A DNA stretch of 64,000 bases, taken from assembly GCF_041381155.1 (NCBI RefSeq), contig NC_091144.1, forward strand, positions 21,275,544 through 21,339,543. Direction: 5' to 3'. This document shows, piece by piece, positions 20,131 through 32,851 of the stretch. The stretch comes from Argopecten irradians (lineage: Eukaryota; Mollusca; Bivalvia; Pectinida; Pectinidae). How positions within the stretch are numbered: the stretch's first letter is position 1; each line of letters starts with the position of its first letter. The notes under the pieces are model-generated. The model did not search any database. It saw nothing but the letters and a program-made list of their open reading frames with translations, and was not told the DNA's origin. Position numbers and translations under genes: made by a program.

Positions 20131-23047
20131 GTCATTGTCTATGACACGTAATGTTGGTCTATATGTAGTCATACATGTGTTGATAACAATTCCGAAAGAA
20201 CTGACTTCTTTTTCACTAACATTTGATATAGCTATGAATAAATCATGTAAACAATGTATCTGAAACATTGTTTTCTGGACATATGCTTCTTTTTTACCAA
20301 AATGATTTGCATAAGATAAAACAAACATGCTATTATTTCAAAGACAAGAAACAATTCAAAAATTCAGATATGATTATGTTAATAATGAAAGCAGGAAAGA
20401 CCATGAAGAAAAAAAGCTAGAGTCCTCACTACCCGGGTTATGTTAAAAATACAATCTCCATTTCCAAATTGTAATTTTAAAATTTAATTCCCGACATTTG
20501 TGTGATCATATATGTACAATTATAGCCTAATCTTTCTTCTGAGACAAATATCAATAAGTAACTCTCTCACTTATCACAAAGCAAAATATTTTGCATCTTG
20601 TGGGTCAATTGAAGCTGAAATAACTTTACAGGCAAAATCTGTTTATAAATTATGTTATCTATGCTACAAGGTTGCCCTGTCACTTCCACCAGAAGAAAAA
20701 CCAAAATTTGGATTAAATGTAAATGCAATATGCCAGTATAAAGAAGATGAATGTATAAAGATTTCAGATGATCTTCTTTGTAAGATCAGACAATCTGCAT
20801 TTTTGATGTTTTTTAGTTGCAAATAGCTAACATTGCATTGGTAAAACTCTTTTTGATTGAGATTAACAGCCAGAATTTTATTGACACATGAATTTAGTAT
20901 CTGTACAAATACATGAAGTACATGTATAGCGGTATGTATATGAAAGGTGTCATTATACTTTAAATGATTGTATCTCTGCAACATTCTCAATACATAAGTT
21001 AACATGATCTATCCAAATTGGAAACACTTTTTTGAGAATTGTAGAAAAAATGTAGTAGAACTTTGGTGTTAGTGTCCGGATCGCCCACTCTAAACTAGAT
21101 AAAAAAACTATAGATTGCCTTTGTTTTCTTTCTCTTATAGTTTTTTTTTATCATGTCTACTAGACTATTTTTTTGCTAACTGTACTGATTTAATTAGTTT
21201 GACCTCCTCTCATGGAGGACATTTCTGAGTTTGTATGTGAGAACAAATTCATTATAGTAAAATTTGGAAAAAAAATCATATTTTATAAAAAAAATATATA
21301 TGCGCAAACACAGAGAATCCCAGAACAAAGAGCGTTATACAAATAGGTGTATGGATACTTAAATAACATTATAGAATTATCTAATATATTGTTGTCATTG
21401 ACACTTGTATGAATGTTTTATTTCCCATTATAGAGGTAAATTCAGTAATTTTTCTAAATATCAAACAAAAATCTATTAATATTCAAAATAAAGATAAAGA
21501 TATCCATAGTCAGTATTTGAAGTTAATTTCTAGTGTTCCACATCCACAAAATTATGCGTATGGTGTATATATATCGTATCAATGTTTTTTTAATTTACAC
21601 GGCAATGGAGTGTCCACTGAAGCTTATGTACTATTATGGAAGACTGTCGGGCTGCTGTGTTAGTTCTAATGGCGATTGATAACAAATTAATATTTACGAC
21701 TTAGGTTACGGCATATGAGGGTACAATGTATGTTTTGTTTTTGTGTGTTCCAGGAAACTTCGCAATCGTGTCCGGCATTCTGAAACGAAGGGCACTTTGT
21801 TCATGTACATGTTTCATCGTCCGACTACAAGTAGAGAGTATACATGTTATTATCGGCATGATAACACATACGCATTGATACTTTAGGTCCTCAGTGATTA
21901 TGACAGTGTCACCTCTTTAAGATGTCCTAGTCAATTAATACTAACAATTTTTGCTATAAACATTGCGGGCCTCTATAGAAAAATAATCGGCCGACGGACA
22001 CGTGTGCTTCAATACATGTAACTTTTAGAAAAAGAATATCCGGGGAAAATCCCGCTTACTATAAATAGTTTTATAATCTGTCGTCGTCAAGATTTATATT
22101 GCGGAATTAATGTAATTTTTGAATATAGTCAAAAGGGGAAATCACTGTAAACAGTGTTTCTTTGACATTTTTGCGTAAGTAGTGTAGAGATTTGCGTTTA
22201 ATCTGTAAAATTGAGATGACCCAATTATCCTGGTGAGTTCTGGATAAAATCTCGCCGATACGGTTTCGACACTAGGTAGACTTTGTGAAAACCGAATCAA
22301 CGTCAAGTCGAGGGAAGCGATCAATTTTACGTGGATTGCATCATGTTTGATTTATGGCTGTCGTTGTACTGTATTGTTATTATGGTATGTTATGAAGGAT
22401 CATTTTTGTGTAGTAATAGTTCAGGTTATTTCATGACTTATCCTTCGTATCAATATGTTTATGCCAGTTTGTGTGAGAGAAAATTGTTAAAAACTGACCA
22501 TCGATTAATGCTATGTATCGCGTAAAACCGCTCAATCACACGTACTTTTTAGATGAATTTTTTGTTTTTGAAAAAATGTTTGTAGATATTGGCAAGATAA
22601 AATATAAAATTGGGAAATACTAATTTTATCAACAGTATTATGTTCAAGCTTTATTTTTTCGGTACTTTTTGATTGAGGCAAGTGATTCCATATCGGGTCC
22701 GTGCGACTTGAATGTTATACGCCTGTGACAGAAAGGGCCGACAGACCATGCCAAATTTAGAAATGTTTTCCGTTTTTCAGTCTGCATCTTTTTTATAAAC
22801 TCAATAAAACGCTCCATGAAGGACAAGCTTGTTTAATGACAACATTATATACGAACAGCAAAATATTACTTGTTATCATCTAGTTATTAGCAGATATTAA
22901 TCCATATCTCGGCTAGCACCTAACAATAAGGGGAGTTATGACGATTTGTTCAACACCGTACACGTTATTGGCGTACATGTAGTTTGGACGTATCTGTGAT
23001 TTAAGGTGGTTAAGTCTAAAACAGTCCAGAATTTAAAACTATAGCCA

Positions 23048-23080
23048 NNNNNNNNNNNNNNNNNNNNNNNNNNNNNNNNN
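23048..23080. other. Assembly gap (33 N)
   Basis: 33 unresolved bases. Sequence on both sides carries dense single-base insertions compared with its cleaner duplicate elsewhere in the window, so the join should not be trusted. Confidence 0.99.
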
Positions 23081-23640
23081 TTTTGTTAAGCAATACTAAC
23101 ACAGACTTTATGGGAAATTACGTTTGTGAAGAAAACGCAGAACCAGTGAAAGATTCAGACTGACAAAGAATAGTCAGAAATGCCACTTAAATCATCATAT
23201 ATAAAGTGAAAAGTATATCAGGATAATATACCTAAAAACGAAAAACATTTTTTAAAAGTAGTGCAATATAGCGATTCCCCCTAAATAAGAAAGGCTAATT
23301 CCTCTCGCGTTGCGCAACAATGACGTGCAGCGTACCAAGCCAGGAGGGTCCGCTAGCTCACACTCGTGCTCTTTGATCTGTTTGGTTATAGGAACGTCAC
23401 TCTGAATGCTTTCGATGAAGCCAAAGCGGGAAGTTTGCGTTGATTGTTTTCAATTCAAACAGGTGCAAATGGGCGCAAATTTCGATCTTTAAATATACTC
23501 GCAAGAGCTTCTGGCATCGAATTTTCACATAATTACACATTATTTTATGGTTTTTGTTGGATTAAAATTGTTCTTTCTGAATAAAAGGAAGGAAACATTT
23601 CGATTTACACTACTTCTTTAATTCATTTTTTCTTTAAAAA
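23081..23640. other. Unmatched stretch right of the gap; expected site of Not exon 3 copy B
   Basis: By collinearity with 3.75-4.08 kb this is where a second exon 3 would lie. I find no trace of the helix-3 coding sequence on either strand. The sequence does not match the left copy and becomes collinear with it only from CTAGTACTAATTGG onward. Confidence 0.6.
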
Positions 23641-26600
23641 ACCTCTAGTACTAATTGGTTTAATTTAAATGTTTGAACTGGTATTCGTAACGAAACTTTT
23701 TTGATTATATTTCATGTTATCTAAACAAGGTTTTTTTTTTTAGCCCAAACTCGCAAGAAATTACTTAGATGTGGCTATAGTTTATTTAATACTGCGGTTA
23801 GTATATGCCCGCTGTAATCTATCTTGATAGACAAATAGTCCCATCAAATAAAAAGAGGTTTCCAATACAAAATTGAACTGAATGTTACGTAGAGTCCTTT
23901 ATTTGGTGTTTTACTTTATATAATAAAGGTACTTTTAATAGTCGAACTAATTAATTCTAATTATGTAGACATTTCTCATCTCACCGTGTCAGTGCCGACC
24001 ATGTATTGCTGCGTTTTTTCAAACACCCGCCTCCATTCTCTCCAGCTGGGTCAGTGTGTAAAGATTGCGTCCGGATACGTTTGTTCCCTTTCCCCTTCCT
24101 ACCCGGGATTTCCAGTCCGTTTTTTAGATTGGAATTCCATTAGAGATAGCTTCCGGTTTATATCTGGGAAAAAGCAATAAAACAATCTCGTTAGAAAGGA
24201 TTGAAATAGTGTGAGATGGTACATTAGTAAAACTGGCTACTTTCAGCTTTATTATTGTAGTTTAAGAATGTTATTGTGTCCATATTTGTCAAGTATTTTA
24301 CCTGATAAATTGAAACATATGAAGTTTTAATATTAAATTTGCCATTGAAAGTACATTGGTACATGTACAGAGAAAAGCGCTGACATAGCCCTTAAGCACG
24401 TGTAGATGCTCGGTGTGTCCTGTATTAACACGTTTTAAAACGCTGATATTGCCTCTTTTTTTTAAACAATTAGACCAAATACAAAACACATTAGTGCTCG
24501 TAGTGAAAACAAAAACAAGATCTACAACATTACCGACGCCGTGAATCATATGATGCTATAATGAGTATCTACAATGCCGAGAGAAACAATGAAGCGCTTT
24601 TCAATTTTCGTTCGCCACTTAGACATCGTTGAGCTATTATCAAAGATATTAATTAAAACCACACTTATTACACATTGTAGGTGTTTATTGTATCCGGTCT
24701 TCTAAACACTGGATAAAAAGATTGACAATATAGTCTTCAAATAAACTCTGTCTATTTGTAAAGAATTGTCCACAGAACACCTGAAAATGTATTAGCGAGG
24801 GCCTTTTCTGTCTCTGACTGTTAAATAATGCGCTTTCAGTCACCCCCACCGCCAACACGCCCCAAAATTTGCTTCTCAAAAGCGTTTTTATGATCTAACT
24901 AATTATCAACGGTCCCTCATTACAAACCATGGGCCTATTCTAGATAACGTACTTGATCAAATATGAATGAATCAAAGTTCCCAACTTTAGCACACGTGTT
25001 TTTTATCGTGCGGGTTTGGGGAAAAGAGTAAAAATCCGCTGGTGTGTCCGAGTCAATCGTTATCCGGAATTGTATCATTATGCGGTAATGTTCAATAAAG
25101 AGATATTTCGTGCACGTTAGTGTAGGGATTTTAATATAATTACAAATAATAATTACGGGTCTATAGTTGACAACTAATTATATAGAAATGTTCGTGTTTA
25201 CTTTTCCTCTTGAGGAGCTTTATATCGAGCATTTTAGCAACTAAGTGAAGTAAGATGCGTCTCTCCAGTACATAGTCTGTCAATATGTGATCACACTACA
25301 ATTATCAACTCAAAAGTGGCGGTTCGTTCAATATGTCTCGATGAAAAATAGGCTTTTCTTTGTGTTTTTGTAAATCAACTTGAATAGATGCCACTCTCGT
25401 GGCAATGTTCTACTTCCTAGCAAAATGACAAGGAAAGTCATGGAGGTGTCTTATTCGTAACTAGATAAAACATACTAATACAATGTTGGGTATTTGTCGT
25501 AACAACACATGTCGATGTCAGACCAATATGATTTGTATCGCATTGGCTTTCTGTATAGGGTTTTACAGAATTAAATTGTCTATTACAAAAAAATAACCGT
25601 TACGAATATCCCAAGAAAAATAAAATACCTTTGTAATGTTTTTAACACAAATAATGAAGTTAAGTAAGTGTGAAATATTATATGCTGACACCGAACACAG
25701 AAATGACGTATTTCCTCCTGTGTCCTCACTTTGCTTGTTAGAGTTGCGGAAGCAGATACTGTGAGATGCAGTGTTATAATGTAGACTTAATTTACTTTGG
25801 AAAAATACATAAACACTCACCTATTTATGTGAAAATACTTTTGCGTACTCAACCACTGGGGATCCTCCTAGAAAATAAAGACAATTGGCGTCTGTGCAAT
25901 ATTTTGTTAAAAACATGGCCTGGCTTTAAATATCCGGGGGAATACATTCGAGTGTGATACTAAGTTTTTGTTTAAAACAAACAGCAACGCTATTAATTGA
26001 AAAATGAATCAATATGGTGGAAATAAAAATCTAGTAGAACGATATCATGATGTCGAGTCGGATTAATCGATGCACGTCCTACGTTGGAAACATGTAACAT
26101 CTTGTCTTTCAAGCTAATTATTATTGTCAATAAAAATAATAATTTATTATCAATTAATTGTTTAAAAAGACAAAAATAGCAAAGTTATTATACAGATGTA
26201 ACATGAGTGTAAATTACTTGCTCTGCTGTATATTTTGTCTGACTAGCTAAGATCTTCCTATCAAACGCAGATCACGGTATTACATGTGTTTTCTAATTGC
26301 AAGACTGGAAAACTCAAAATTGGTGTCCTTTTGTGATAGCGAAAACTCTTGGTAGAGATAACACCTTGCCAACTTCAATTGCCATACGTCTAAAAGTGCC
26401 CACAGTAGTATATAATGGCATACAGACCAACGACATTTTCTTATTGTTAATCACCTAAAAAAAACAAAAAAAAAATTTTAGGACTTATGACATTTTATCC
26501 TTATAGATAGTGTATTCAATGTAATTTGTTTTATTGAAATTACACATTCAACTTAAGGACCGACCTTCTGCAAACTGGTAGACACATTTGGGTTATCTAA

Positions 26601-26700
26601 AATCATTCATTTTTTTAGAGAATGTCTAACATTTTGACGATAATAAACTTTAATATGTTAAAAATCGACTTCTGCTTGCATATTAAAACTGAATTGGGAT
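23640..26700. repeat. Indel-rich duplicate of 4.08-6.7 kb
   Basis: Collinear with Not intron 2, exon 2 and part of intron 1, with frequent one- or two-base insertions relative to the left copy. From about 26.7 kb to 37.7 kb the match becomes nearly clean. The sharp change in error density suggests a boundary between polished contig and unpolished gap-fill sequence. Confidence 0.75.
23984..24162 (-). pseudogene. Not: Not exon 2, second copy, frame destroyed by insertions
   Basis: Aligns base for base with 4383-4530 except for at least ten extra bases, including one block of about a dozen in the KTGKGKR-coding part. No reading frame survives. The donor region reads ACACGGTGAG rather than GAACGGTGAG. 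The insertions have the pattern of long-read sequencing error rather than decay, since flanking non-coding DNA is equally affected. Confidence 0.7.
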
Positions 26701-29700
26701 AAGAAAATATCAACTTTGTTTTCCAGAGGATAAACTATATCAGAATACTGTAATGTCCAGCGAGTTATCTCATACAAAATGTTCAGTCTTGAGATACGTA
26801 AATTGTCTTTCTCTTGTTTTTTAATGACACTTCTCCAAGATACAAATCGTTCCATTGTCTCGCGATATTTTTTCGTGACATATGCAAAAGAATAAAATGA
26901 AGAAAAAACGTAAATATCCAATATTTCTTATGAATTATTTATGAAAGAAATTAAATAATGTCAATATTTCAAGAAAAGCGACCTCTTGCTTGCTTTAATA
27001 AGTTTATTTTTGCATGCAGATGATTTTGATCTGTTGTTGTATAAGTAATGAGTGAGTATGACATTGTCGAGCTGGACGCTGATTCAGAACGTCCTCAGAC
27101 ATCTGATAATGGTTTGGTTTGTTATGATATTAATGTCCTATTAACAGTCAGGGTCGTGCAAGGACGGCGTCCATGTGTGCAAGGTGTTGCAGTGTATGAA
27201 CATATGTTTTTAGAGCTGCAGTAGTAGTACTCTATCTTGTTCGAGAAACCTATAGTAGTTTTAGAGAGACAAATAAAGGATATATACCGGAATAGACTAT
27301 CCTGGATCAATGTGTAGAATGGATGGGTAGATTTTAAGCCATGATACATATACAGTGAGGTGGGATATTAATATATTTGCGTGAAAAGTAGTTTTGGGCT
27401 TTGTCTGAAGATTCCGATGAATAAAAAAAGCAATGTATTGCTTCAAGTTGATACATATGTATAATTTATTATTTGCTATAAAAAACTATGCGCATCATAC
27501 GGTGCAGTTATTTGTCAATTGTTATTATCCTCTGATATCTGAAATTAAATCTTTGAACTTTCTCTCCTGGAATTAGAAATAAAATGTTTAATATGGCATT
27601 TGAATAAACCACCTGAATCCGATGAAGTCATAATTTCAATATAACCTTACATGTATTTCATTTCTAGCGCCTTTTTTTATTTATTTAATTTTTGTGATTA
27701 CGACAATCCGCGAAATGTCCTACACATGTATTATTTACAGGTGTGAATGCTCTCATCGAAGTTTTCTATTCACATATAAACTGTGCGTACTAATAAAGAG
27801 AGAATCGCCCGATCGCGACCCCACACCTGCGCGTTGAGAAGTAGTGCTCTAAGGGGTTTGTTACGGGACCTTACATCTCGGAATAATTACAAAATTGATT
27901 AATTCAATCCGAAATTAAATGACACTCGATTTCATTTCACACCAAATAAAGTGAGCAAGCAATGAGGGTCACTACGGGTATCCGTCGAGTTCCCATCGGC
28001 ATGCTCAACGTAATCAACCATTGGTAGTCATCCAGAGTAAAATCTGTTTTCTATTGAACAACGGGTTGGTCGAGGTTATTTTTCTTTTTGCGTGTGTTTT
28101 CATTAAAATGTTTAATTAACATATCAAAGAGTTACTACATTCCTATCATTTGAATCCATTCTGCAATATTCCGGGGATATAATGTATGTTACACGTGTAA
28201 GTCCTCAATATGCAGTTACATAAGATATACTCTGATGCAACAACAAAATATTAAAATCAATGAATTAATTGATTTAAAAAAAAATAGTTCCCATTATTGA
28301 TTTTTTGACAAATATGCAATTTACAATAACGAGAAGAGCATTAGATATATTTCAGTTTACATTGTAGAAAATGTCCTATCAAAAGGTCAAGTTTTTCTAT
28401 TTATTTATTTCGCTATTCTTGGTTTACCCTGTATAAACTAGTGCAAACATGAAGCATGATACTGGTTTACTTATTATTCTGGATCCCATGGGCACCCCGC
28501 TACTGCTCTGACACAATAAATAGCTATTGGCACTTCTCTGGCCCTGAGAAGGGTGGGTGGCCCAACAACACCCGCTTTACAAATGACATATTAAATTCTG
28601 AAAGGGCCGGCGTCCCGTTGTTCCGGAATTATTGTGATCTGTTTATCCTCGCAGGGGGTCAGTGTAGTCTTTAATTACTGGCCCAGAGATATACTGCGGT
28701 AAATTGTATTTCTTATGTATCTATTGTCAGCCATTTCTACACAAAATCGAGATCTTTACGGGTGTAATTTACTGTCAACCGTCAACCCCTGATAACTTTA
28801 CGATTAATCGTAAATCCGGCAAAGAATATTTTAAGCTAGAAAAAAATACTGTTGTGTGTTTTTTTTTATTTGCGGTGATTGAGAACAACTACAAAATTTA
28901 TTTGAACACACAATTCTTTTATAAACACTGGATGTTTCAGATTAAATAAGGATTATTGTAGTGGACATTTTTACAGAAATCTTCAAATATTTTCTCTATT
29001 TACTTAATAGCCATAACGGAAAAAATCATTGGTGTGATTTTTTTGTTATTAGCTGATAACTATGGAGTTTTTCAAGTTAAATGTTTTTTTGCATATACTG
29101 ACATCTGTGAATCAAACCATTTTTCTTAACAAGGTATGTGGATATTGTTTCCTTTTTTGTATGGATTTTGATTAAACAAAACAAATCCCAGCATGCTTAT
29201 TCTTTCGCTATTCACATTTTATCGCCGAATTCACCTAGTATTCCCTAAACAGCCAAATACAAACTGCAAAAATTACAGATATGCATAAATGAAAATGGTC
29301 CACCAACATTCCGAAACGAACGATGAAAAATCTAGCTCAAGCTTATCAAAAGTCCGGATACCAACTCCAAGTATACTTACTCAAACAGCTAGCACTAGTG
29401 ACGGTTAGTTGTGGTACCAAACTTATTACTTCAGAATGTGCGAAGTTCATACATGCGAGATTGATGTCCTTCGTCCTAAAATAACTTGTAGTTCCCTTAA
29501 ACTATAATTCGAACTTTATAGAGTGTAAAAGGACAACTGATCCATAATGAAAAAAAAAGTTTCTTCATAAAAAATATTAAAAATTTAATAAAAGCTAATT
29601 AAATTGTCGTAATATATGATGTTGTTTTGTTCAGCGTGTAATTACGGAATAAATTAATAATTATATTCTGTTTCCACTAAAGATCAATATAAATTTAACT

Positions 29701-31072
29701 GTTTGACATGTTAGATTAATTTAATGAACAACTAATTATAAGCTACGCGTCTTTAACATCGGTTACTTGTATATGTATTTACAAAAGTTTATGCATTCAA
29801 CGTTATTATACTCATCTCGTTGGTCTCCCTGTATTATTAAGATAAATAACACCGTTAGTTTTTTGTGAAAGACATTCCTGCACCATTTAAATTTTATTTG
29901 ACTATCAATTGCGCAACTTTTACACATAATTATAATGGTATATCATTAGCTAGTTAGGTTGTAATTTTCTTACGGATTTATACTAATTATCTCTCTAACT
30001 TAATGACATTTTACATATAATGCGAATCCAATGAAACGAGAACGACTAAAGAATTTACATGTTTTTTAGACTTAATTAAACACCGCCCACAATCCTGATT
30101 GTTTATGATGTAAAGAAATTGGGATTTAAGACTTCTATTGATCAGACAAATATCCATATGTCACAGCCAAATTTATTTTGTCTTACGTATTAATCATATA
30201 TGTATTTATTGAAACCTTAACATCTCTCAAAATCCGCCTTAAAACCCTCCCAACTGACTTGCTAAAGGTAAAGTTGAGTCCGGGTTATAATTGTAAACAG
30301 ATTTAAGACTCATTACAGATTTTAAGGCGATACAAAATAATTCACGGTTTATGAATATATGAATAGTTTTCGGAAATTATTTGAAATTATTTTAGGGGCA
30401 ATACTATACATAATACAGGGAATTTTGAGCACAAAAATCATGTCAACCTTTGTTTGTACATGTATCTTATCGTTTCTATAGCATATAGAATACAAATTCA
30501 TATAACTTTTTCAGCAGTAGTTTAGTTTAACCATAACGATCACAGGAGGTATTCTTCGCAATAGAATAATTTTCCAGGAGCCAGAGGAATATTCTTGGCA
30601 AAAACATGTTTTTGTAATTAGTCAAGTTGTATTTTCTCAAAAGAATTCATTTATATAAATTAAAACCATATTATTTTAAGATGAAAACAAAAGACATTGG
30701 TTTCTGATTGTTATTTACTTATAATTTTATTGTTCATGGTAAAAATAAGGATATGACACAAGTTGTCGCACTTTCCCCAAAAAAATATTATTACTTAATT
30801 AATCCTGAAAATTACATACATTGTGTATGTATCGTTCGTGATTCATTGTCTTTTTGCTTCGAAATAATATCACAAAGATCAAATAAAGATGATAATTGTT
30901 TTTTATGCAATATTTAATGACAGATAGTATATGTAATTAGGATTAAATGTTGGCACCGTTTCATTTGTTTCAACCAATTTTGGTGAACTGATTCCAACGT
31001 TATTTCTTCGTTGAAAATGCCAATAACGACCTAAATTACCATACCAGACTTAACTTGATCTACTATCCTTAC

Positions 31073-31508
31073 CTTTGGCGGGGTTGCTGACGGGTTGCTG
31101 TTTCTTTATCGGATGTGAAGCTGAAGTGACCAGGTTTCTGTCGTTTGGTGACCGATAAGGATGGGAGTTGTCATGGAGACGCGCGTGTCTCCGAGACGCT
31201 GCCGAACTGTCTTTATTTCCATGACGATTTTCCGGTGAGTATTGTCCGGGTTTTGCGTCCGGAGAATGTTGGACATCGTCCACTCTATCCCGACTCAGGA
31301 TGGCGTCTATAGTAAAAGAGTCAGATTTGTTCCGGACTAACGTGCCCGGCAATGTTTCTGAATTTACACATTGTGTATTGTAATTTGGATACGGTGTATG
31401 TATAAAAGCTGGGTGGATCGGGAGTTCCATAGGTTTCATGTTGCATCCGGAAAATGGCCAGAATCCGTGAGAGAATTGGTACGGGGTGTAAGCCGCTGTG
31501 GTGTTCAT
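31073..31508 (-). CDS. Not: Not exon 1, second copy (probably the other haplotype)
   Basis: Identical to the first copy except for one visible base change that turns Leu26 into Met. The start codon, eh1 motif FTIDAIL and donor AAAG|GTAAGG are intact. Within this assembly it has only a frameshifted exon 2 and no exon 3 to join, so as assembled it cannot make a homeodomain. TATA-like, CCAAT and GC-box matches lie upstream as in the first copy. Confidence 0.75.
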
Positions 31509-32438
31509 ATTGTCTTCTTCACTTCAATCAAGTTTCTGTTTTAAATGTGTATTAGACTATACTTTAAAACGTATAATCAAACAGAAAGAAATATCATCAT
31601 CACAATCTTTTTAACTAATCCAGTATAATGAAAAATGTCATAATAAAGATGTCACTATATATATGCGATGTCACAATTTAGGTACGGAGTCTAATACGGA
31701 AGAATGTTTTTGCGTGATAACTGTCCAAGTATGACTATCCAATATGTAAGACAATGGCTTATCTGAAGACAGGACGTCAGAATATTTCCATGAAGTCTAA
31801 GATACAGTGAGTTTATCCGAACATAAGATGACATTTATACGACTGTACCGGGCGATGCCACGAGTCACATGACCCGGTTAATTAAACAGGGTCGCTCTAT
31901 TGATTGGTCCGGGGATGGTTGGAGGGGCGTGGCCAACACAATTGCTTGGCATTTCACAGCCGCTTTAGGTGTTAAGCTATTGTCCGTAATGTATAACGTT
32001 ACCCACAATGACGAACCGCTAATTTGTTTTTCTTCGCCAATTTTACGATACTATTGAATCTATTTCACAGTTCAATTATAGCTCGTGAATTAATAAGAAC
32101 GTATATTTTTCTATAGGGGAATTAATTCGTTCACTTTCCAACACGCCTAACTCTGTCGAAATAGTCGACACCCTTTTTAATGAGATTTTTCTTATGAACT
32201 AGTTTCTGTTTGTTATAATTAAGAGAATAATTCCAGGGGCTTTATGATTGATACTATTTACTATTTTACTTACCAACCAAAGTCATTGACACCGATTTCA
32301 CACGATGGACACGTTAATACGTAAATCGGATGTATGCACAGCGTACAGTGTATATATTTAAATTGTATATATTATGTACGTTGATGGCTTTGTAAAAAAA
32401 ATTATCAGATTCAGATGCCTACGATAATTTTCAAATGA

Positions 32439-32458
32439 AAAAAAAAAAAAAAAAAAAA
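32439..32458. repeat. Poly(A) run
   Basis: About 20 consecutive A. The left copy has two short interrupted A stretches at the same place, so the run length differs between the copies. Confidence 0.8.
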
Positions 32459-32554
32459 GAGTTTGCTTCAACTTGAGTTCAACAGCTTTCCAATGTGTTC
32501 GCACTGAAAGAAGATACAGCCATGTGATACATACATGTAGTTTATATTAAATAA

Positions 32555-32851
32555 TTTAAGATGTTCATATGTCGAATTAACGTAAAAATTACTATTAGAT
32601 AATAAATTTGCTTTTTGTGCATGCGCAATTAGTACTTTCATATGGGACATAGTGCCACTGATTTTTTTCGGATGCAATTAATTATTTATACTATTTTTAT
32701 CTTGAATTATAATGAGAATAAAAAGCTTAAACTTTTCAATAATGGTAGTGGTGTAAAATTAGCAACTGTTGTATTGAAGAATAATACTAATTCGTCTGCT
32801 CCTGTTTCTGATAGAGAAACATGCCATACGTCAGCGGTGGAGCATCTTTAA
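32555..32851 (-). mobile_element. MITE copy (TTTAAAGATGCTCC family), duplicate of 12795-13090
   Basis: Same insertion as in the left block, with minor substitutions. Its presence in both copies means it predates their divergence, unlike the 9056-9246 fragment. Confidence 0.7.

Larger units (their letters stand above)
17977..23013 (+). mobile_element. Indel-rich, left-truncated copy of the piggyBac-like element
   Basis: It matches 37977-43067 through many single-base insertions. The first ~260 bp of the element are missing, so GGCTTCC runs straight into TTATTTATATTTC. The right end GTGATTTAAGGTGG|TTAA is a damaged version of GGGAGTTAAGGGG|TTAA. The flank after that TTAA differs from the flank of the 43-kb copy, and some internal segments (for example near 18660-18720) are not homologous to it. 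It may therefore be a different genomic copy of the family spliced in during gap filling. Open frames here are unreliable. Confidence 0.6.
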
